Source of the DNA: JBEIDK01 sp040383485
Lineage (GTDB): Bacteria > Bacteroidota > Bacteroidia > UBA4408
Reading direction: 5' to 3'
Assembly: GCA_040383485.1 (NCBI GenBank)
Contig: JBEIDK010000119.1
Location: 1-10,382, forward strand
Length of the DNA: 10,382 nucleotides
The notes under the pieces were generated by a model. That model saw only the letters and a program-made list of their open reading frames with translations, was not told the DNA's origin and did not search any database. Positions 7,396-10,382 of this stretch are shown here, piece after piece. Numbering within the stretch: position 1 is the stretch's first letter; each line of letters opens with the position of its first letter. The position numbers and the translations under genes are program-made.

Positions 7396-8004
7396 ATGAA
7401 AAAGATTATATTATTATTAGTATTACTAAATAGCATTTTTGTTGATGCCCAAGACTTTGCAAAGCTTCAAGCAGCATTCTCACAGAGCTATATTTTTGAG
7501 AACGAGAAAAATTATTCTGAAGCTATTGAGAGTATTTCAAAAGTGCATTCAGAAAAAATGTATGAAACAAACATGCGCTTAGGTTGGCTTAATAGTCAGG
7601 CTAAAAAGTATCCAGAAAGTGTTAACTATTACAAAGCCGCTTCAACTTTAAATCCAAATTCAATCGAATCCAAATTAGGCCTAGCCTCTGCTTATTATGC
7701 TCAAAGTCTTTGGGAGCCACTTATTAATTTATACAACGATATACTAAAAATTGACCCGAATAATATTACTGCAAACTATAGATTAGGCCTAATTTATTAT
7801 AACAGAGAAAATTTTACTCAAGCACAAAAATATTTTGATAAATACTTAACTCTATTTCCCTTTGATTTTGATGCTTTGAGCATAAATGCATTGAATAATT
7901 ATAAACTTGGTAAAAAGGAACTAGCAAAAGAACAATTTAATAAAGCACTTCTTTTGTATCCAAAAAATGGTGATAGTTTGGAGGGGTTAAGGCTTTGTAG
8001 GTAA
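7396..8004 (+). CDS. secreted TPR protein, copy 2
   Basis: A 202-residue exported protein with a signal peptide (residues 1-18, ending V-D-A before Q19) and about four TPR-like units, including L-G-L-A-S-A-Y-Y-A-Q, N-Y-R-L-G-L-I-Y-Y-N-R-E-N-F and A-K-E-Q-F-N-K-A-L-L-L-Y-P. By eye well over half of its mature residues match the preceding gene, with A-F-S-Q-S-Y-I-F-E and Y-P/F-P-F-D-F-D-A blocks shared, so the pair arose by tandem duplication. It follows copy 1 after 38 bp without overlap, with a possible ribosome site AAAGGT about 9 bases before the ATG. It is the last gene of the apparent envelope operon. Likely a periplasmic protein-binding partner of the barrel or peptidase protein; no specific ligand can be named. 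Confidence 0.8.
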   Translation: MKKIILLLVLLNSIFVDAQDFAKLQAAFSQSYIFENEKNYSEAIESISKVHSEKMYETNMRLGWLNSQAKKYPESVNYYKAASTLNPNSIESKLGLASAYYAQSLWEPLINLYNDILKIDPNNITANYRLGLIYYNRENFTQAQKYFDKYLTLFPFDFDALSINALNNYKLGKKELAKEQFNKALLLYPKNGDSLEGLRLCR

Positions 8005-8128
8005 CTTATTAAACTTATAGATTAACAAACAAAAAATTATATGAAAATCTATAACTATCTGTTCTACAAAAGTTATCAGATGGGAGAGCGTTCAAAAAAT
8101 TTTGAAGGCATGCCTATATTAGGAGGAA

Positions 8129-8151
8129 TATTATCCCAGATTATGCGTTAG
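8129..8151 (+). repeat. left terminal inverted repeat of the MITE-like element
   Basis: Reads TATTATCCCAGATTATGC then GTTAG, and matches the reverse complement of 8282-8304 at 20 of 23 positions. The last bases of this repeat supply the TAG that ends the interrupted upstream half-gene. Confidence 0.75.
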
Positions 8152-8281
8152 AGGTTCGTTGTGAAACGCTAAAGCCAAATAAAATATGAACTTTTGCGAA
8201 TAAATCATATTTAATATATGATGCATGAGGAAAAGTTGTATACTTCATATTTTGAAGGGATTTTGCGTTGTAATAGAATTT

Positions 8282-8304
8282 CTAATGCATATTCTGGGAT
8301 TATA
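8282..8304 (-). repeat. right terminal inverted repeat of the MITE-like element
   Basis: On the minus strand this reads TATAATCCCAGAATATGC then ATTAG, differing from the left end at three positions. Coding sequence of the split membrane-protein gene resumes directly after it. Confidence 0.75.
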
Positions 8305-8495
8305 GGTTGGAGGTGTTTTTATGTTTAATCTAGGCTCAATTGCTTTTTTATTAGAAGCTTTTGAATTTACAGGAAATCTTATCGGAGAGAGAAAGGATAA
8401 ATATATAGTAGCATTTCTTCTAATACTATTCCTAATATTTTATTACTCCTATAAAGGGCGACATAAAAAAATAATTGCACATTATGAAGAGAAGG

Positions 8496-8646
8496 AAAGA
8501 ATCGCGGGGAAAGCTATTCCGCCATTAATTGTAGTCCTTTTTTAAAATGTAATTAGCTTTTTATTACTGTTACTTTCAGGTATGTATAGGAATGGAGATG
8601 GGATTTTTAAATGAGATTTACATTTAATGTATTATAAAAGCAAACT
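8496..8646 (+). repeat. left copy of a long target-site duplication flanking the insertion sequence
   Basis: Positions 8496-8591 are identical, base for base, to 10287-10382, the DNA directly after the insertion sequence. Because the element begins at 8647, a target duplication would span 8496-8646 (151 bp), of which 96 bp can be compared before the window ends. The segment covers the 3' end of the membrane-protein pseudogene plus 32 bp of AT-rich DNA (8615-8646) that shows no other feature. Confidence 0.75.
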
Positions 8647-8658
8647 CCTGTTTTCCGC
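8647..8658 (+). repeat. left terminal inverted repeat of the insertion sequence
   Basis: CCTGTTTTCCGC matches the inverted right end at 11 of 12 positions. The outer boundary is set where the matching with the right end stops: the bases before it (AAACT) and those outside the right end do not pair. Confidence 0.8.
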
Positions 8659-8739
8659 ACTTTTTGGAAACATGCCTTGTAGCCCTTGATATTATTGAGT
8701 TTATTTTTGGAAATGGGTGTCCCGATGCTATTTTTGGGG

Positions 8740-10263
8740 ATGTTTTTAAGGAAAAAGAGAAACAAATCGGGCAGTACTTCTGTACAAGTTATATCAAAAG
8801 CAAGTGGCAAATATTCTGTTGTAAGCAGTATTGGAAGTGCTTTTAGCGAAGATGATATACAAAAGCTTTGGTATTTGGGGAAGCAAGAAATTGAAAAATT
8901 AAGTTTACAACCAAAATTATTTATTTCTGAAAATGATTTTCTAGTTGAGCATTTTTTTGAAACATTAAATAACTCGAGTATTAGAACTGTTGGCCCTGAA
9001 ATAATTTTCGGAAAGATATATGATCATATCGGATTTAATGCAATTGATGAATCTCTTTTTCGTCATTTAGTAATTGCTAGACTAGCTTTTCCATTAAGCA
9101 AATTAAAGACCATTGATTACCTGTATCGCTTTCAAGGAGTAATGCTTGATATTGATGCTATTTATCGGTTTTTAGATAAGCTAAACGACACATTGAAACA
9201 TCAAGTAGAGCAGATTGCATTTACACATACTAAAAGAGTTTTGGGTGGTAATGTTAATGTTGTTTTTTACGACATGACTACCCTATATTTTGAAGCCAGT
9301 GATGAAGACGACTTGCGTAAAACAGGATTTTCTAAAGATGGAAAACACAGCAGTCCCCAAATATTTTTAGGCCTACTAGTTGGCCTTGGCGGCTATGCAA
9401 TTGGGTATGATATTTTTGAGGGTAACATTTATGAAGGACATACATTGATCCCTTTTCTAGAAAAAATAACTTCAAAATTTAGTTTAGAAAAGCCAATAGT
9501 TGTCGCAGATTCAGGCTTACTTTCCAAAGAGAATATAAAGGCATTAGAGCAAAATAATTATGATTATATTATTGGGGCAAGGTTGAAAAATGAACCTCAA
9601 AAAACGAAATATAAAATAATAGAAAAAAAGTTTAAAAATGGACAAATAGTAACCATAAAAAAAGCAAATAATACAAGGCTAATTGTATCTTATGCAGATA
9701 ACAGGGCACACAAAGACGAACATAATAGAAAAAGGGGTTTACAGCGATTAGAGAAGCAAATAAAAGCAGGAAAACTAACCAAGTCTAACATTAACAATAA
9801 GGGTTATAATAAGTACCTAAAAATGCAAGGTGAAATTGCCATAGAAATAGACTATGAAAAGTATGAAAATGATAGCATCTGGGATGGATTGAAAGGATAT
9901 GTAACAAACACTAAACTAAAGGACAAGGAAGTGATAGAAAACTATAAAAATTTATGGCATATAGAAAAGGCTTTTCGAATGTCTAAAACAGATTTAAGAA
10001 TAAGACCAATTTATCATAGGCTAAAAAACAGGATTGAAGCACATATTTGTTTGTCATTTACCGCATACTGTATTTATAAGGAACTGGAAAGAGTCTTATA
10101 CAAAGAGAAAGTTGAAATATCTGTAAAAAAAGCTGCTGAATTAACTCAAAACATGTACGAAATAAACTATACACTACCTGATTCAAAACACATCAAATCG
10201 AAGCTTCTTAAAATGGATGAACTACAAACTCAAATTTACAAAATTGTTGAAAAAAATTTCTAA
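8740..10263 (+). CDS. IS1634-family transposase
   Basis: A DDE transposase of about 507 residues that cuts and joins the element's ends. Numbered from the ATG at 8740, the catalytic triad is probably D178 in V-F-Y-D-M-T-T-L-Y-F-E, D257 in V-V-A-D-S-G-L-L-S, and E409 in Y-K-N-L-W-H-I-E-K-A-F-R. The last is the Y-(2)-R-(3)-E-(6)-K type signature of the IS4 superfamily with the leading residues varied. The stretch R-I-E-A-H-I-C-L-S-F after it is typical of IS1634-like enzymes. The start at 8740 was chosen because the protein then begins M-F-L-R-K-K-R-N-K-S-G-S, the normal start of this family. The same frame stays open back to a TTG at 8686, with ATG at 8713 and 8725, and would only add hydrophobic residues. 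Full length with no frameshift, so probably active. Confidence 0.9.
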   Translation: MFLRKKRNKSGSTSVQVISKASGKYSVVSSIGSAFSEDDIQKLWYLGKQEIEKLSLQPKLFISENDFLVEHFFETLNNSSIRTVGPEIIFGKIYDHIGFNAIDESLFRHLVIARLAFPLSKLKTIDYLYRFQGVMLDIDAIYRFLDKLNDTLKHQVEQIAFTHTKRVLGGNVNVVFYDMTTLYFEASDEDDLRKTGFSKDGKHSSPQIFLGLLVGLGGYAIGYDIFEGNIYEGHTLIPFLEKITSKFSLEKPIVVADSGLLSKENIKALEQNNYDYIIGARLKNEPQKTKYKIIEKKFKNGQIVTIKKANNTRLIVSYADNRAHKDEHNRKRGLQRLEKQIKAGKLTKSNINNKGYNKYLKMQGEIAIEIDYEKYENDSIWDGLKGYVTNTKLKDKEVIENYKNLWHIEKAFRMSKTDLRIRPIYHRLKNRIEAHICLSFTAYCIYKELERVLYKEKVEISVKKAAELTQNMYEINYTLPDSKHIKSKLLKMDELQTQIYKIVEKNF

Positions 10264-10274
10264 GGTGTCCCAAC

Positions 10275-10286
10275 GCTGAAAACAGG
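10275..10286 (-). repeat. right terminal inverted repeat of the insertion sequence
   Basis: Reverse complement reads CCTGTTTTCAGC, differing from the left end at one position. Its last three bases (AGG) also happen to precede the duplicated segment on the left side, so the raw sequence identity between flanks runs 99 bp (8493-8591 = 10284-10382). Confidence 0.8.
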
Positions 10287-10382
10287 AAAGAATCGCGGGG
10301 AAAGCTATTCCGCCATTAATTGTAGTCCTTTTTTAAAATGTAATTAGCTTTTTATTACTGTTACTTTCAGGTATGTATAGGA
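10287..10382 (+). repeat. right copy of the long target-site duplication (cut by window end)
   Basis: Identical to 8496-8591 without a mismatch. It carries a 3' fragment of the membrane-protein pseudogene (from R-I-A-G-K-A-I-P-P-L onward), including the same in-frame TAA, here at 10334-10336. The copy runs off the window. If it is a target-site duplication it should continue for another 55 bp and end in CAAACT. Confidence 0.75.

Larger units (their letters stand above)
8129..8304. mobile_element. MITE-like non-autonomous element with long imperfect hairpin
   Basis: The segment is bounded by 23-bp inverted repeats matching at 20 of 23 positions (8129-8151 and 8282-8304). Weaker inverse complementarity continues inward: AAAATATGAACTTTT near 8181-8195 pairs in blocks with AAAAGTT and CATATTTT near 8231-8253. 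The whole segment could therefore fold into one long imperfect hairpin, with many mismatches being C/T changes that keep G-U pairs in RNA. It has no coding capacity and interrupts a gene in frame-breaking fashion, which is what a miniature inverted-repeat transposable element does. The likely core is 8133-8300, with flanking TATT (8129-8132) and TATA (8301-8304) as a one-mismatch 4-bp target duplication. Its ends do not resemble the ends of the nearby insertion sequence, so the mobilising transposase is elsewhere. Confidence 0.75.
8041..8614 (+). pseudogene. small membrane-protein gene, split by a MITE-like insert and a nonsense codon
   Basis: The ATG at 8041 starts M-K-I-Y-N-Y-L-F-Y-K and reads L-G-G-I at 8119-8130 before running into inserted DNA, where the frame stops at 8149-8151. 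The gene resumes at about 8305 as V-G-G-V-F-M-F-N-L-G-S-I and continues to TAA at 8543-8545. Beyond that TAA the same frame stays coding (N-V-I-S-F-L-L-L-L-L-S-G-M-Y-R-N-G-D-G-I-F-K) up to TGA at 8612-8614, which points to a single base change of a Tyr codon. Removing 172 bp (one TATT/TATA copy plus the insert) rejoins both halves in frame, giving about 133 residues with two or three membrane segments and a basic loop (K-G-R-H-K-K). The N- and C-terminal style matches small membrane proteins I associate with accessory regions of Bacteroidetes; function unknown. The 8321-8545 piece alone could still be translated but is unlikely to be functional. Confidence 0.75.
8647..10286 (+). mobile_element. 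complete insertion sequence, IS1634-like (IS4 superfamily)
   Basis: A 1640-bp element with one transposase gene. Its ends are inverted repeats: CCTGTTTTCCGC at 8647-8658 and the reverse complement of CCTGTTTTCAGC at 10275-10286 (11 of 12 match). The transposase stop lies 11 bp inside the right end, as is usual for compact elements. The ends are not followed by a short 4-10 bp duplication; instead the right flank repeats 96 visible bases of the left flank. The intact open frame and mismatch-free flanking repeat suggest recent insertion. Family assignment rests on the transposase motifs. Confidence 0.88.

Noticed and set aside
8041..8151. A separate 36-residue peptide gene
   Set aside because: Its end is created by the inserted inverted repeat, and its frame rejoins the downstream piece after removal of 172 bp, so it is the front half of a split gene.
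8129..8304. A Tc1/mariner-type element with a 2-bp TA target duplication
   Set aside because: TA is present at both outer edges, but removing 174 bp leaves the two gene halves out of frame, whereas a 4-bp duplication (172 bp) restores it.
8321..8545. An independent 74-residue membrane protein starting at ATG 8321
   Set aside because: Coding sense extends both upstream of the ATG (V-G-G-V-F) and past the TAA in the same frame, so it is the middle of a broken gene.
8607..8846. Small open frames on both strands across the left end of the insertion sequence
   Set aside because: They overlap the terminal repeat and the transposase start and show no family features.
8129..10286. The MITE-like element as a deletion derivative of the neighbouring insertion sequence
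   Set aside because: The terminal repeats differ completely (ATCCCAGA type against CCTGTTTTC type).

Overview
The window is AT-rich DNA, almost certainly from a Bacteroidota (Bacteroidetes) chromosome. Pointers are signal peptides ending in an A-Q cleavage site, weak Shine-Dalgarno sequences, TPR and outer-membrane-barrel proteins, a small CXXCH lipoprotein, and the overall codon style. All recognised genes lie on the + strand. No rRNA, tRNA or CRISPR array was seen.

Region 1 (1-2627) holds the end of a PqqD-like small protein, an ATP-grasp ligase whose start overlaps it by 8 bp, and a fold-type III PLP decarboxylase related to diaminopimelate decarboxylase. PqqD-like domains often bind leader peptides, and the decarboxylase begins with an unusual Y-x-x-P tail that resembles such a leader. 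This looks like a small, undescribed amino-acid or peptide-modifying pathway.

Region 2 (2740-8004) looks like an envelope gene set. It has a CXXCH lipoprotein, a 735-residue protein joining a urea-transporter-type membrane domain to an M23 (LytM) peptidase domain and an unassigned C-terminal domain, a TPR plus outer-membrane-barrel protein, and two tandem paralogous secreted TPR proteins. The junctions around the barrel gene both overlap by exactly 13 bp, so those three genes are tightly coupled. A plausible reading is a system running from inner-membrane channel through peptidoglycan to the outer membrane. Its substrate is unknown.

Region 3 (8005-10382) is a decaying, mobile-element-rich segment. 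A small membrane-protein gene (8041-8614) has been split by a ~172-176 bp MITE-like element with 23-bp imperfect terminal inverted repeats, and its 3' part also carries an in-frame TAA. Just downstream is a complete 1640-bp IS1634-like (IS4-superfamily) insertion sequence. The DNA to its right repeats, without mismatch, the 96 visible bases that start 151 bp left of the element. This fits an exceptionally long target-site duplication, a habit known for IS1634 and IS1549, predicted here to be 151 bp and cut off by the window end.
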